From: Lachnobacterium bovis DSM 14045
Lineage (GTDB): Bacteria; Bacillota; Clostridia; Lachnospirales; Lachnospiraceae
Reading direction: 5' to 3'
Assembly: GCF_900107245.1 (NCBI RefSeq)
Contig: NZ_FNPG01000007.1
Coordinates: 1 to 64,000 of the forward strand
Length of the DNA: 64,000 bases
Shown: piece by piece, positions 52,488-62,335 of the stretch
How positions within the stretch are numbered: position 1 is the stretch's first letter
Layout: each line of letters begins with the position of its first letter
Position numbers and translations under genes: made by a program
The notes under the pieces: model-generated
Told to the model about the DNA's origin: nothing
The model's input: the letters and a program-made list of their open reading frames with translations, nothing else
The model's database searches: none

Positions 52488-53525
52488 ATGCAGAAGATTA
52501 CAGTTGTAGCACTTGATGCAATGGGCGGCGATAATGCTCCGCAGGAAGCGATTAAAGGTGCTATTGATGCTGTTAATGCAAGAGATGACATAAAAGTTCT
52601 TTTAGTAGGACAGCAAAGTATTATAGAAAAAGAATTAGAAAAGTATTCATATCCTAGAGAGCAGATTGAAGTTGTAGATGCTCCTGAAGTGATTGAAATG
52701 GCCGAACCACCAGTTATGGCGATTCGTAAGAAAAAAGAATCATCAATCGTTATAGGAATGAATTTGGTTAAGAAAAAAAATGCAGACGCTTTTGTATCAG
52801 CAGGAAGTTCGGGAGCTGTGTTAGTTGGAGGTCAGATAATTGTTGGCCGTATTCGTGGTATCGAAAGACCACCTTTAGCTCCACTTATTCCTACAGAAAA
52901 GGGCGTTTCATTGTTGATAGATTGTGGTGCTAATGTTGATGCTAGAGCATCACATTTGGTACAATTTGCGAAGATGGGTTCTATTTACATGGAGAATGTT
53001 GTTGGAATTAAGAATCCAAAAGTTGCAATAGTAAACATTGGCGCAGAAGAAGAAAAAGGTAATGCTCTTGTGAAAGAAACATTCCCATTACTTAAAGAAT
53101 GCGAAGATATTAATTTTGTAGGAAGTATAGAAGCAAGGGATATTCCTAATGGCTATGCGGATGTTATTGTGTGTGAAGCATTTACAGGCAATGTTATTCT
53201 GAAATTATATGAAGGATTAAGTTCTACTTTATTACGTGTAGTAAAGAAAGGGCTTATGTCGACTTTAAGAAGTAAATTGGGCGCATTATTAGTTAAACCT
53301 GCTCTTAAGAAAACCCTTAAAGCGTTCGATGCATCTGAATATGGAGGTGCACCATTACTTGGTTTGAATGGATTGGTTGTAAAAACTCATGGTAGTTCAA
53401 AAGCAAAAGAGATTACTAATTCAATTTTTCAATGTGTTACTTTTAAAGAACAATGCATAAATGAAAAGATTAAAGAAAGAATAGTCGATAATTCAACTAA
53501 AGAAGAATTATCAAAAGATAAATAA
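52488..53525 (+). CDS. plsX: Phosphate acyltransferase PlsX
   Basis: The 345-residue enzyme converts acyl-ACP to acyl-phosphate for membrane phospholipid synthesis. It has the start VVALDAMGGDNAP, the DAFVSAGSSGAVLVG region, and VSLLIDCGANVDARASHLVQ. The length fits. It is followed by the acyl carrier protein gene after 24 bases, its direct substrate carrier. AAGGAGGAG lies 8 bases upstream of the ATG. Confidence 0.95.
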   Translation: MQKITVVALDAMGGDNAPQEAIKGAIDAVNARDDIKVLLVGQQSIIEKELEKYSYPREQIEVVDAPEVIEMAEPPVMAIRKKKESSIVIGMNLVKKKNADAFVSAGSSGAVLVGGQIIVGRIRGIERPPLAPLIPTEKGVSLLIDCGANVDARASHLVQFAKMGSIYMENVVGIKNPKVAIVNIGAEEEKGNALVKETFPLLKECEDINFVGSIEARDIPNGYADVIVCEAFTGNVILKLYEGLSSTLLRVVKKGLMSTLRSKLGALLVKPALKKTLKAFDASEYGGAPLLGLNGLVVKTHGSSKAKEITNSIFQCVTFKEQCINEKIKERIVDNSTKEELSKDK

Positions 53526-53549
53526 TTAATTAGGAAAGGAAATGAAAGT

Positions 53550-53789
53550 ATGGAATTTGAAAAAATTAAAGCAATTATTGTCGATGTTTTGAACGTTGAT
53601 GAAAGTGAAATTACTAAAGAAACAACATTTGTAGATGATCTTGGGGCAGATTCTTTAGACGTATTCCAAATTATTATGGGAATTGAAGAAGAATTTGGAG
53701 TTGAGATTCCAAATGAGGAAGCTGAAAGTATTATAACTGTAGGTGATGCTGTGGATAAAATCAAAGCAGTTACTAGAAATCAAGATTAA
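53550..53789 (+). CDS. acpP: Acyl carrier protein
   Basis: The 79-residue acidic helical carrier for fatty-acid synthesis carries the phosphopantetheine-attachment serine in [13 protein letters not shown] (about residue 37). It is activated by a phosphopantetheinyl transferase, perhaps the one encoded at 32369. AGGAAAGGAA lies 8-15 bases upstream. It lies between plsX and rnc, as in many Firmicutes. Confidence 0.95.
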   Translation: MEFEKIKAIIVDVLNVDESEITKETTFVDDLGADSLDVFQIIMGIEEEFGVEIPNEEAESIITVGDAVDKIKAVTRNQD

Positions 53790-53816
53790 TTAATAATTTG
53801 CTAAATGATATTAAAT

Positions 53817-53865
53817 CACCCACCGCCGTATTGGATTGTTGATCAATTTGGTACTTCGGTGGGTG
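53817..53865 (+). terminator. Long hairpin between acpP and rnc, possible terminator
   Basis: CACCCACCG (53817-53825) / CGGTGGGTG (53857-53865) encloses a second stem, GTATTGGATT / AATTTGGTAC, rich in G-U pairs. The following TCTGTTATAG is a poor T-run, so it may be an RNA-stability or processing element, for example a site for RNase III. Confidence 0.5.
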
Positions 53866-53896
53866 TCTGTTATAGTTAAGCATAAAGGAGAAAAAA

Positions 53897-54589
53897 TTGT
53901 CAACTAAATTAAAAGAATTTCAAAAAATAATTAAGTATGAGTTTAATAATGAAGGATTATTAAGACAAGCATTAACACATAGTTCATATGCTAACGAAAA
54001 AAAATTAAAAAAGTTTTCAGATAATGAAAGGTTAGAATTTTTAGGAGACGCAGTTCTTGAAATAGTCTCAAGTGAATATTTATACGTTAATTATCCAAAT
54101 GTTCAAGAAGGTAAATTAACAAGATTAAGAGCAAGTATGGTTTGTGAACCAACATTGGCATTGTGTACAGAAGATATAAATTTAGGAGAATACCTATATC
54201 TTGGTAATGGTGAAGATAAAACAGGTGGAAGAAAAAGAAAATCAATTTTATCTGATGCGCTTGAAGCAATAATTGGAGCAATATATCTAGATGGTGGTTT
54301 TGCTAGTGCAAAAGAGTTTGTATATAGTTTTATTTTAAATGATATCCAGCAAAAACAGCTCTTTTATGATAGCAAGACTATCTTGCAGGAAGTTGTGCAA
54401 GGTGAACATAAAGAGCTTCAATATGTTGTTGTAAAAGAAGAGGGACCAGATCATGCAAAGACATTTACTGTTGAAGCATTGTTGGATGGACAGAAAATAG
54501 AAACTGGAACGGGTCACACTAAAAAAGCAGCAGAGCAAGATGCAGCATATAAAACTTTACTAAAATTAAAACCAAATATAAGGGGATAA
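53897..54589 (+). CDS. rnc: Ribonuclease III
   Basis: The 230-residue double-strand-specific endoribonuclease processes rRNA precursors and structured RNAs. The catalytic signature NERLEFLGDAVLE is at about residue 40 and the C-terminal double-strand RNA-binding domain at about 155-225 (KTILQEVVQGEHKELQYVVV, then HTKKAAEQDAAYKTLLKL). The start codon is TTG (53897) with AAGGAG six bases upstream; no nearby ATG fits the family N-terminus. It is 3 bases from smc, so they form an operon. Confidence 0.95.
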   Translation: MSTKLKEFQKIIKYEFNNEGLLRQALTHSSYANEKKLKKFSDNERLEFLGDAVLEIVSSEYLYVNYPNVQEGKLTRLRASMVCEPTLALCTEDINLGEYLYLGNGEDKTGGRKRKSILSDALEAIIGAIYLDGGFASAKEFVYSFILNDIQQKQLFYDSKTILQEVVQGEHKELQYVVVKEEGPDHAKTFTVEALLDGQKIETGTGHTKKAAEQDAAYKTLLKLKPNIRG

Positions 54590-54592
54590 AGA

Positions 54593-57500
54593 ATGTATTT
54601 AAAAAGTTTAGAGGTTCATGGATTTAAATCTTTTGCCAATAAAATAGTATTTGATTTTCATAATGGAATAACAGGAATTGTTGGACCAAATGGAAGTGGA
54701 AAAAGTAATGTAGCGGATGCTGTTCGTTGGGTACTTGGAGAACAAAGTGCCAGACAATTAAGAGGGGCATCTATGCAAGATGTTATTTTTGCGGGAACAG
54801 AGAATCGCAAACCTTTAAGTTACGCTTATGTTGCGATTACATTGGATAATGCAGATCATCAGTTAGCAATTGATTATGAAGAAGTAACGATTGCCAGACG
54901 AGTATATCGCTCTGGTGAAAGTGAATACCTAATCAATGGTAGTCCATGTCGATTAAAAGATGTGTCAGAGTTATTTTATGATACAGGTATCGGTAAAGAG
55001 GGGTATTCAATAATCGGTCAGGGTCAGATTGATAAAATATTAAGCGGTAGACCAGAAGAAAAGAGGGAACTCTTTGATGAGGCTGCAGGTATCGTAAAAT
55101 TTAAAAAACGTAAAGTGACTGCACAAAGAAAACTTGAAGAAGAACGAGAAAATCTTGTCAGAGTTAATGACATTTTGTCGGAATTAGAAAGACAAGTAGG
55201 ACCCCTAGAGAAGCAATCTGAAAAAGCTAAAGATTACTTGAAATACAAAGAAAACCTAAAAAAATACGAAGTTAATAAATTTCTTATGGAAAATAAGAGA
55301 TTAGAGACTGAAAAAAATGATATTGATGCAAAATTCAAAATTGCGGATGAGCAAAAAAATGAAGTCTCACAAAAATATCAGAATATTAAAAATGAATACG
55401 AAAAATTAGAACAGGATATTGAAAAAATAGATTCTGAAATTAATGAGACAAAGGAAAATATTAATAATTCATCTCTTAATAAGAATAGGCTTGAAGGACA
55501 AATAAACGTCCTTAAAGAACAGATTAAAGCGGCTGAAAATACTGATGAGCATTATAAAAATAGATTAAATTCTATTGATAAAGATAAAGAAGAAAAGGAT
55601 AATGCAAAGCGTGAGTATCTTAAAAAGAAAAAAGAAATTGATGATAAAAAACAACAGATTTCGGAAGAACGTATAAAGATTGAGACTGAGGTAAATGAGT
55701 TAAAAAAAGAAAATCAGTCGAAAAGAGCTCGACTTGATGAGAGTCAGGCTAACATTATCCAAAATATAAAAGATAAGACTTTACTTGAAGGAAAGAAGCA
55801 ACAGCAGAAGACCTTAATAGAACAGGTCAATATTAGGAAAGCTCAACTTAATCAAAGACTTTTGGCTAGAAAAAGTGAAGAAGAAGATATTGATTCTAAT
55901 GTTAAAGAATTTGAAAAAGCAGTTGAAGAAGTTAATGTTAGAATTGATGCTTTAAGAAAAAAACAAAATGAGGCAGAAAAAAATGTCGTTACATGGAAGA
56001 ACAAATTAAAAGAGAATTCTAAGAATATAGAGGAAAATAATGAAAAATATCATAAAGTTATCTCTAAGTTAGAAACTCTAAAAAACATTGCAGAAAGATA
56101 TGAAGGATTTGGAAACAGTGTTAAACGTGTAATGGAACAAAAAAGTGAAAATCCTAAGATTTGTGGAGTCGTTTCTGATTTGATTAAGGCTGATAAAAAG
56201 TATGAAGTTGCGATTGAAACAGCTCTTGGCGGTAATGTGCAAAATATTGTTACAGAAGATGAAAATACTGCCAAAGAAATGATAGAATTCTTAAAGAAAA
56301 ATCGTTATGGCCGTGCCACATTTTTACCAGTTACTAGTGTTACTGGAAGAAGAAATCCTAAGAGCGAGGAAGCATTAGAGTGTAAGGGTGCTATAGGAAT
56401 GGCTAATGAATTAGTTAAATGTGATCCTAAATATGCAGAGATTTGTGCTTATTTACTAGGTAGAGTTATAGTTGTTGATCATATTGACAATGCTTTAGCA
56501 ATTGCTAAAAAGTTTAAATATTCGTTACACATGGTTACATTAGATGGAGAATATTTAAGCCCAGGCGGAACTTTAGCTGGTGGTGCCTTTAAGAATTCTT
56601 CTAATCTTTTATCTAGACAAAGAGAAATCGAAGAACTAGAAAAAGAGTTACAAGATGTTATCGAAATGAAAGATAAATTAAAAGCTAGACGTGGAGATAT
56701 TGATACTGCAAGAATTCTAAATGAAGATGAAAATAATTCATTAAGAAAACAATTGCAGGAATTAAGCCTTGAAAAGAATACGGCTGATTTGAATTTGAAA
56801 CGTGTAGAAGAACAAAAAGGTAAAAGTGACGATATTTATAAGACACTTAAAAAAGAAAATGATGAAATAGAACAACAATTAATAGATATTAATAATCAAA
56901 CAAAGGAAATAGAACAACAACTTGAGAATGCACAAAATGAAACGACAAGATTGGAAAAATTGTCGCTAGAATTGAAAGTGCAAATGGATGGAGATCTAAA
57001 AAAAGAAGATACTGCATTAGAAAAGTTAGCTGAAATAAAATTAAAAGAGGCAAATATAGTTCAGGAAGTTAATTATATTAACGAGAATATTGAACGTTTA
57101 GATGAAGAAATATCTAAACATAATAAAGAAAGAGCACTATTAGTTGAAAATGCTAGTTTGGCAAAAGATGAAATTGAAGAAAAGAAAAATTCAATAGAAG
57201 AAATCAAGAAAACAATTGCAAATTCATCAGATGCATACACTAAATGGCAGGAAACTTTAGAGAGAGATTTAAAAAAGAAAGAAGAATTATCTGTTATTCA
57301 TAAAGGATTTTTCGAGAAACAAGAAGAGGTTACAACTAAGCTTTCTCTTTTAGATAAGGAAATATTTAGACTAAATTCTAAAAAAGAAAAACTAGTAGAA
57401 GAACACGATAGAAAGACTAACTACATGTGGAATGAGTACGAGTTAACACCTCATGCTGCACTTGAATTAGAAAGTGATGAATTTTCAAATGAAGATCAGT

Positions 57501-58153
57501 TACGAAAAATGATTCAGGAAACAAAGGACGACATTAAAAAACTAGGTGATGTCAATGTAAATGCGATTGAAGAGTATAAAGAAGTGTCCACAAGATATGA
57601 GTTTTTAAAGACTCAGCATGATGATTTGATTAAGGCTGAAGAATCATTAGTTGGAATTATTTCTGATTTGGATGAAGGTATGAGAAAACAATTCTCGGAA
57701 AAATTCAAAGAAATTCAAGCAACATTTAATTCAACTTTCAAACAACTGTTTGGAGGAGGAAAGGGTTCACTTGAATTGGCAGAAGGCGAAGATATTTTAG
57801 AGTGTGGAATTAAGATTATAGCACAACCACCAGGAAAAAAATTGCAAAATATGATGCAATTGTCCGGTGGTGAAAAAGCTCTTACTGCTATCGCTTTATT
57901 ATTTGCTATACAGGCATTAAAACCATCACCATTTTGTTTATTGGATGAAATTGAAGCTGCGCTTGATGATTCAAACGTATCAAAATATGCTAAATATCTC
58001 AGCAATTTAACAAATAATACGCAATTTATTGTAATTACGCATAGACGTGGTACAATGAATGCAGCGGATAGATTGTATGGTATTACAATGCAAGAAAAGG
58101 GTGTTTCTACATTAGTTTCTGTAGATTTGATTGAAAAAGACTTGTCAGAGTAA
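54593..58153 (+). CDS. smc: Chromosome segregation protein SMC
   Basis: The 1186-residue SMC ATPase condenses and resolves the chromosome with ScpA and ScpB. The N-terminal ATP-binding part (Walker A GPNGSGKSN from residue 31) is followed by a long antiparallel coiled coil, a hinge domain at about residues 510-660 (GGNVQNIVTEDENTAKEMIE), the return coil, and the C-terminal signature LSGGEKALTAIALLFAI and Walker B CLLDEIEAALDD. The length is typical. It lies between rnc and ftsY, the standard Firmicute order. Confidence 0.97.
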   Translation: MYLKSLEVHGFKSFANKIVFDFHNGITGIVGPNGSGKSNVADAVRWVLGEQSARQLRGASMQDVIFAGTENRKPLSYAYVAITLDNADHQLAIDYEEVTIARRVYRSGESEYLINGSPCRLKDVSELFYDTGIGKEGYSIIGQGQIDKILSGRPEEKRELFDEAAGIVKFKKRKVTAQRKLEEERENLVRVNDILSELERQVGPLEKQSEKAKDYLKYKENLKKYEVNKFLMENKRLETEKNDIDAKFKIADEQKNEVSQKYQNIKNEYEKLEQDIEKIDSEINETKENINNSSLNKNRLEGQINVLKEQIKAAENTDEHYKNRLNSIDKDKEEKDNAKREYLKKKKEIDDKKQQISEERIKIETEVNELKKENQSKRARLDESQANIIQNIKDKTLLEGKKQQQKTLIEQVNIRKAQLNQRLLARKSEEEDIDSNVKEFEKAVEEVNVRIDALRKKQNEAEKNVVTWKNKLKENSKNIEENNEKYHKVISKLETLKNIAERYEGFGNSVKRVMEQKSENPKICGVVSDLIKADKKYEVAIETALGGNVQNIVTEDENTAKEMIEFLKKNRYGRATFLPVTSVTGRRNPKSEEALECKGAIGMANELVKCDPKYAEICAYLLGRVIVVDHIDNALAIAKKFKYSLHMVTLDGEYLSPGGTLAGGAFKNSSNLLSRQREIEELEKELQDVIEMKDKLKARRGDIDTARILNEDENNSLRKQLQELSLEKNTADLNLKRVEEQKGKSDDIYKTLKKENDEIEQQLIDINNQTKEIEQQLENAQNETTRLEKLSLELKVQMDGDLKKEDTALEKLAEIKLKEANIVQEVNYINENIERLDEEISKHNKERALLVENASLAKDEIEEKKNSIEEIKKTIANSSDAYTKWQETLERDLKKKEELSVIHKGFFEKQEEVTTKLSLLDKEIFRLNSKKEKLVEEHDRKTNYMWNEYELTPHAALELESDEFSNEDQLRKMIQETKDDIKKLGDVNVNAIEEYKEVSTRYEFLKTQHDDLIKAEESLVGIISDLDEGMRKQFSEKFKEIQATFNSTFKQLFGGGKGSLELAEGEDILECGIKIIAQPPGKKLQNMMQLSGGEKALTAIALLFAIQALKPSPFCLLDEIEAALDDSNVSKYAKYLSNLTNNTQFIVITHRRGTMNAADRLYGITMQEKGVSTLVSVDLIEKDLSE

Positions 58154-58242
58154 TATAATAGATATTGTATATCGATTTTTAGGGTATGTAATTTAGGTTG
58201 CATACCCATAAATATTACAAATTAAACGAAAGGGAAAGATAT

Positions 58243-59241
58243 ATGTTTAATTTCGAAAAAAATATTGAAAAAAATTTAGAGGCACAGATGAGTGCCAAAG
58301 AGGAAAAGCAGGAGAAAAAGGGATTTTTCAAAAGACTTGTTGAAGGACTTAGTAAGACAAGAAATAATATTGTGTCTGGTTTAGACTCTGTTTTTAGTGG
58401 CTTTTCGAAGATTGATGAAGATTTTTATGAAGAACTAGAAGAAATTCTTATTATGGGTGATTTAGGAGTTCGTGCAACAGAGCAGATTTTAGATGAATTG
58501 CGTGATAAAGTTAAAGAAAATCATATCAAAGACCCTCAAGAGTGTAAACAGTTGTTAATTGACAGTATTAGAAATCAAATGAAAGTTGATTCTACTGATT
58601 ATAAATTTGAAGAAGAAAAATCAGTTGTTTTAATTATTGGTGTAAATGGTGTTGGTAAAACAACAACAGTTGGTAAGCTAGCTGGCAAATTTAAAGCAGA
58701 AGGTAAAAAGGTTGTAATTGCTGGAGCAGATACTTTTAGGGCTGCAGCCGGAGATCAATTAAAAGAATGGGCTAATAGAAGCGGCGTTGACATGATTGGT
58801 GGAACAGAGGGCGCAGATCCTGGTTCAGTAGTGTATGATGCTGTTGCAGCTGCAAAAGCAAGAAACGCTGATGTGTTATTAGTTGATACAGCTGGTAGAC
58901 TTCATAATAAGAAAAACTTAATGAATGAATTAGGTAAAATTAACAGAATTATTGAAAAAGAATATGCAGGAGTTTTCAAAGAAACATTGGTTGTATTAGA
59001 TGCAACAACAGGTCAAAATGCTCTTGCGCAGGCTAAAGAGTTTTCTGAAGTCGCTAATATTACAGGTATTGTTTTAACAAAAATGGATGGTACTGCAAAA
59101 GGTGGTATCGCTGTTGCAATTCAATCAGAATTGTCAGTGCCTGTAAAATATATTGGAGTAGGTGAAACTATTGATGATTTACAGAAGTTTGATGCAAATG
59201 AATTTATTGATGCATTATTTGATGTAAACGAAGATCAATAA
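58243..59241 (+). CDS. ftsY: Signal recognition particle receptor FtsY
   Basis: The 332-residue GTPase docks ribosome-SRP complexes at the membrane. An acidic/basic N-terminal region is followed by the NG domain with GVNGVGKTTTVGKLAGKF, DTFRAAAGDQLKEW, DTAGRLHNKKNLMNELGKI and TKMDGTAKGGIA. I chose the start MFNFEKN (58243) because the GAAAGGGAAAG site precedes it and the 15 extra upstream codons are without homology. Its partner Ffh is encoded at 62336. Confidence 0.96.
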   Translation: MFNFEKNIEKNLEAQMSAKEEKQEKKGFFKRLVEGLSKTRNNIVSGLDSVFSGFSKIDEDFYEELEEILIMGDLGVRATEQILDELRDKVKENHIKDPQECKQLLIDSIRNQMKVDSTDYKFEEEKSVVLIIGVNGVGKTTTVGKLAGKFKAEGKKVVIAGADTFRAAAGDQLKEWANRSGVDMIGGTEGADPGSVVYDAVAAAKARNADVLLVDTAGRLHNKKNLMNELGKINRIIEKEYAGVFKETLVVLDATTGQNALAQAKEFSEVANITGIVLTKMDGTAKGGIAVAIQSELSVPVKYIGVGETIDDLQKFDANEFIDALFDVNEDQ

Positions 59242-59279
59242 TTTTATATATATGTTTGAAGTAAGAAAGGAATAATATT

Positions 59280-60491
59280 ATGTTAACATTGGACAAATTT
59301 GAAGAAGCAAGTGAAAAAGTCAAAGAGGTTACACTAGAGACAAAACTAGTTTATAGTGATTATTTAAGTGAGCAGACAGGTAATAAAGTTTATTTAAAAC
59401 CTGAAAATATGCAGTTTACTGGAGCGTATAAAGTTCGCGGAGCATATTATAAAATTAGCACATTATCAGATGAGGAAAGAAAAAAAGGACTAATTACCGC
59501 ATCAGCAGGAAACCATGCACAGGGCGTAGCATATGCAGCAAAATGTTATGGAGCTAAAGCAGTAATTGTTATGCCAACTACAACACCACTTATTAAAGTA
59601 AATAGAACAAAGAGTTACGGTGCAGAAGTAGTATTACATGGTAATGTGTATGATGAAGCATGTGCTTATGCTCTTGAGTTAGCTAAAAAAGAAGGATATA
59701 CATTTATTCATCCGTTTGATGATTTACAGGTTGCAACAGGTCAAGGAAGTATTGCAATGGAAATTTTTAAAGAACTACCATTAGTTGAATACATTTTAGT
59801 ACCAATTGGTGGCGGCGGATTAGCAACAGGTGTTTCAACTTTAGCTAAATTATTAAATCCTAAAATTAAAGTTATTGGTGTAGAGCCTTCAGGTGCAGCT
59901 TGTATGCAGGCGTCATTAAAAGAAGGAAAAGTTGTAACTCTTCCAAAAGTTAACACAATTGCAGATGGAACAGCAGTAAAGACACCAGGAAGCAAGATTT
60001 TCCCATTCTTACAAAAAAACATTGATGAAGTTATTACAGTTGATGATGATGAATTGATCGTAGCATTCCTTGATATGGTTGAAAATCATAAAATGATAGT
60101 TGAAAATTCAGGCTTATTGACAGTTGCAGCTTTGAAACACCTTAAAGTAAAAAATAAGAGAGTTGTTTCAATTTTAAGTGGTGGTAACATGGATGTTATT
60201 ACAATGTCATCTGTTGTTCAGCATGGTTTGATTTTTAGAGATAGAATCTTTAGTTTTTCAGTTTTATTACCAGATAAGCCAGGGGAACTTTCAAAAGTTG
60301 CAGATGTTATTGCAAAATCAAAAGGAAATGTGATTAAGCTTGAACATAATCAGTTCGTTACAACTAATCGTAGTGCAGCAGTTGAATTGCAGATTACATT
60401 AGAAAGTTTTGGAACTGAACATAAAAAAGAGATTTTAAAGACATTGAAGGATAATGGCTATGATCCTAAAATTGTTCAGACAAATTTATAA
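59280..60491 (+). CDS. ilvA: Threonine ammonia-lyase
   Basis: The 403-residue PLP enzyme deaminates threonine to 2-oxobutyrate, the first step toward isoleucine. The PLP lysine is in TGAYKVRGAYYK, the substrate loop in SAGNHAQGVAYAAK, and the phosphate-binding loop is GGGGLATG. A C-terminal ACT domain (FSVLLPDKPGELSKVADVI, residues about 325-400) gives the short regulated form, close to TdcB with an ACT extension. AAAGGAA lies 8 bases upstream. It is 38 bases after ftsY, and no T-box leader was found there. Confidence 0.92.
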   Translation: MLTLDKFEEASEKVKEVTLETKLVYSDYLSEQTGNKVYLKPENMQFTGAYKVRGAYYKISTLSDEERKKGLITASAGNHAQGVAYAAKCYGAKAVIVMPTTTPLIKVNRTKSYGAEVVLHGNVYDEACAYALELAKKEGYTFIHPFDDLQVATGQGSIAMEIFKELPLVEYILVPIGGGGLATGVSTLAKLLNPKIKVIGVEPSGAACMQASLKEGKVVTLPKVNTIADGTAVKTPGSKIFPFLQKNIDEVITVDDDELIVAFLDMVENHKMIVENSGLLTVAALKHLKVKNKRVVSILSGGNMDVITMSSVVQHGLIFRDRIFSFSVLLPDKPGELSKVADVIAKSKGNVIKLEHNQFVTTNRSAAVELQITLESFGTEHKKEILKTLKDNGYDPKIVQTNL

Positions 60492-60553
60492 GATATTTTA
60501 TCAACAGTTTTAAAAGGCCTTCACATAGTTGACACAAAGTAAACATAGATTAG

Positions 60554-60582
60554 TTGGAATATTCACATTTTTTAAACATAAT
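60554..60582 (+). promoter_or_regulatory. Promoter of the HtrA-like gene
   Basis: TTGGAA (60554-60559), a 17-base spacer, CATAAT (60577-60582). A stronger-looking TTGACA at 60529-60534 has no -10 at useful distance. Confidence 0.6.
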
Positions 60583-60653
60583 AATGTTTTATTATTTTTT
60601 TAAAAGATTATATGAAATTAAAAAATGTGAATATAAAGGAGAGGACATTGTAT

Positions 60654-61742
60654 ATGAATGAATCAAAAGGTCAAGATATTAATGAAAGTACAAGAAAAAA
60701 AGGCAAAAGTAAAATAGCTAAGTTTTTATTAATTTTAATAACATGCGGTGCACTTGCTGGAGGGTCCTTTGCAGGATCGTATTATGTGTATAGAACCCAG
60801 TTTAAATCATTAATAGAAAATAGAGAATCAGAAGACTTAAAGCCTGTTTCAAAAAACAAAAAAACGCTTATAAAAAATAATGATGTTTCGGGTATAGTGA
60901 AGCATACAATGCCATCTATTGTTGCAATTACTAATATTTCGGAAAAAGAAGTGTCTTCTTATTTCACTGGTGAAAGGGCCGTTAAAGAACAAAAGAGTGT
61001 TGGTAGTGGAATTATAGTAAAAGAAGATGGTAAAACCTTATACATTGTAACTAACAATCATGTGGTTGATGGAGCTAAGGACTTAACAGTTCAATTTTGC
61101 GATAGTAAAGTCGCTGATGCTGAAGTACAAGGAAATATTGCAAAAAATGATTTAGCTGTAATTAAAGTCAAATTATCATCTTTATCAAGTGATACAAAGA
61201 AAAAAATTAAAGTTGCCACATTAGGTACCTCAAGTGAAACAAAAGTTGGCGAATCAGCTATAGCCATAGGAAATGCATTGGGATATGGACAATCAGTAAC
61301 AACTGGTATAATTAGTGCAGTTGATAGAAAAGTTTCTTCATCAGATGAAAGCGGACGCAAAAAGTATACAAATAAATTAATTCAAACAGATGCAGCCATA
61401 AATCCAGGAAACAGTGGTGGAGCGTTACTAAATGCAAAAGGTGAATTGATTGGAATTAATTCTGCTAAGTATTCTGCGACAAGCGTAGAGGGAATGGGTT
61501 TTGCTATTCCAATTGACACAGCTAAAAAGCTAATAGATCAAATGATAAAAAAAGGAACTAAGGACGATAGTTTCAAGGATAGCAAACCAACATATAAGAA
61601 GAGATATAAGAGTGACTATCCAAATAATAAAGATGGTGACGATAAAGACTACGATGATGACGATGATTATAGTAGTAAATATAATGACAAAAATTCTCCA
61701 TTTGATGACGATGATTCAGATTCAAGTTTAGATGATTATTAA
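60654..61742 (+). CDS. HtrA-like serine protease without PDZ domain, with Asp-rich tail
   Basis: The 362-residue membrane-anchored trypsin-like protease of the HtrA/DegP family acts outside the membrane in protein quality control. One hydrophobic helix lies at about residues 22-44. The catalytic triad is His136 (TNNHVVDG), Asp166 (KNDLAVIKV) and Ser254 (NPGNSGGALLN). After the protease domain (about residue 305) the usual PDZ domain is missing. Instead there is a 55-residue basic then Asp-rich tail (DDKDYDDDDDYSSKYNDKN). I chose ATG 60654 because AAAGGAGAGG lies about 9 bases upstream; the frame extends further without support. It ends at a long terminator. Confidence 0.85.
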   Translation: MNESKGQDINESTRKKGKSKIAKFLLILITCGALAGGSFAGSYYVYRTQFKSLIENRESEDLKPVSKNKKTLIKNNDVSGIVKHTMPSIVAITNISEKEVSSYFTGERAVKEQKSVGSGIIVKEDGKTLYIVTNNHVVDGAKDLTVQFCDSKVADAEVQGNIAKNDLAVIKVKLSSLSSDTKKKIKVATLGTSSETKVGESAIAIGNALGYGQSVTTGIISAVDRKVSSSDESGRKKYTNKLIQTDAAINPGNSGGALLNAKGELIGINSAKYSATSVEGMGFAIPIDTAKKLIDQMIKKGTKDDSFKDSKPTYKKRYKSDYPNNKDGDDKDYDDDDDYSSKYNDKNSPFDDDDSDSSLDDY

Positions 61743-61756
61743 TTAATAATATTTAT

Positions 61757-61817
61757 AAAAAAAGGGCAAAAAGCATGAATACGATTTATATTGTATTCAT
61801 GAAGGATGTCCTTTTTT
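61757..61817 (+). terminator. Intrinsic terminator after the HtrA-like gene
   Basis: The outer arms AAAAAAGGGCA and TGTCCTTTTTT enclose a perfect 9-bp inner stem CATGAATAC (61774-61782) / GTATTCATG (61793-61801). The T-run is part of the closing stem. Confidence 0.82.
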
Positions 61818-61944
61818 GCTAAGAATAATTATAAATAAAGCATAATATAAAGCATTACAAATAAAGTATAATTTAAATTGATAAATAGAATTTTTTAAGA
61901 AAAACAAACAAAAATCGAAAATATGTTCTATCAAGAAAAAATAC

Positions 61945-61973
61945 TTGACATCTACATTCTCTTATGTTAATCT
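61945..61973 (+). promoter_or_regulatory. Promoter of ylxM-ffh-rpsP
   Basis: TTGACA (61945-61950), a 17-base spacer, TAATCT (61968-61973). Transcription would start near 61980, which excludes the open-frame extension before 61990. Confidence 0.72.
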
Positions 61974-61989
61974 ATTCAAGGTGATAGAC

Positions 61990-62334
61990 ATGGAAGAAAA
62001 AATAGAACAGGCTTTTTTATATGATTTTTATGGCGAGTTGCTCAATGAGCATCAGCGTCAGGTATATGAAGATTTTGTCTTCAATGATTTATCCTTAGGG
62101 GAAATTGCAGAAACAAGAAATATCACTAGACAGGGTGTAAGTGATATGATAAAGAGATGTACTAGAAAATTAGAAGGATATGAGGATAAGCTCCATTTGG
62201 TTAAGAAGTTTATGGTGATTAAAGATGAAGTGGCGGAGATTCATAAATTGACTAGAAAGTTCAAAGGAGAGCCACAGATAGAGATTATTAATCAAATTGA
62301 GGCTATATCTAATCAGATAATAGAGGAATTATAA
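61990..62334 (+). CDS. ylxM: YlxM-family DNA-binding/SRP-associated protein (UPF0122)
   Basis: The 114-residue sigma-70 region-4-like helix-turn-helix protein ([20 protein letters not shown], then [19 protein letters not shown]) is encoded before ffh in nearly all Firmicutes. It is thought to modulate the SRP pathway. The start is ATG 61990 with AAGGTGATAG upstream and the promoter just before it. The TAA stop is one base from the ffh start, so the two are coupled. Confidence 0.92.
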   Translation: MEEKIEQAFLYDFYGELLNEHQRQVYEDFVFNDLSLGEIAETRNITRQGVSDMIKRCTRKLEGYEDKLHLVKKFMVIKDEVAEIHKLTRKFKGEPQIEIINQIEAISNQIIEEL

Positions 62335-62335
62335 T

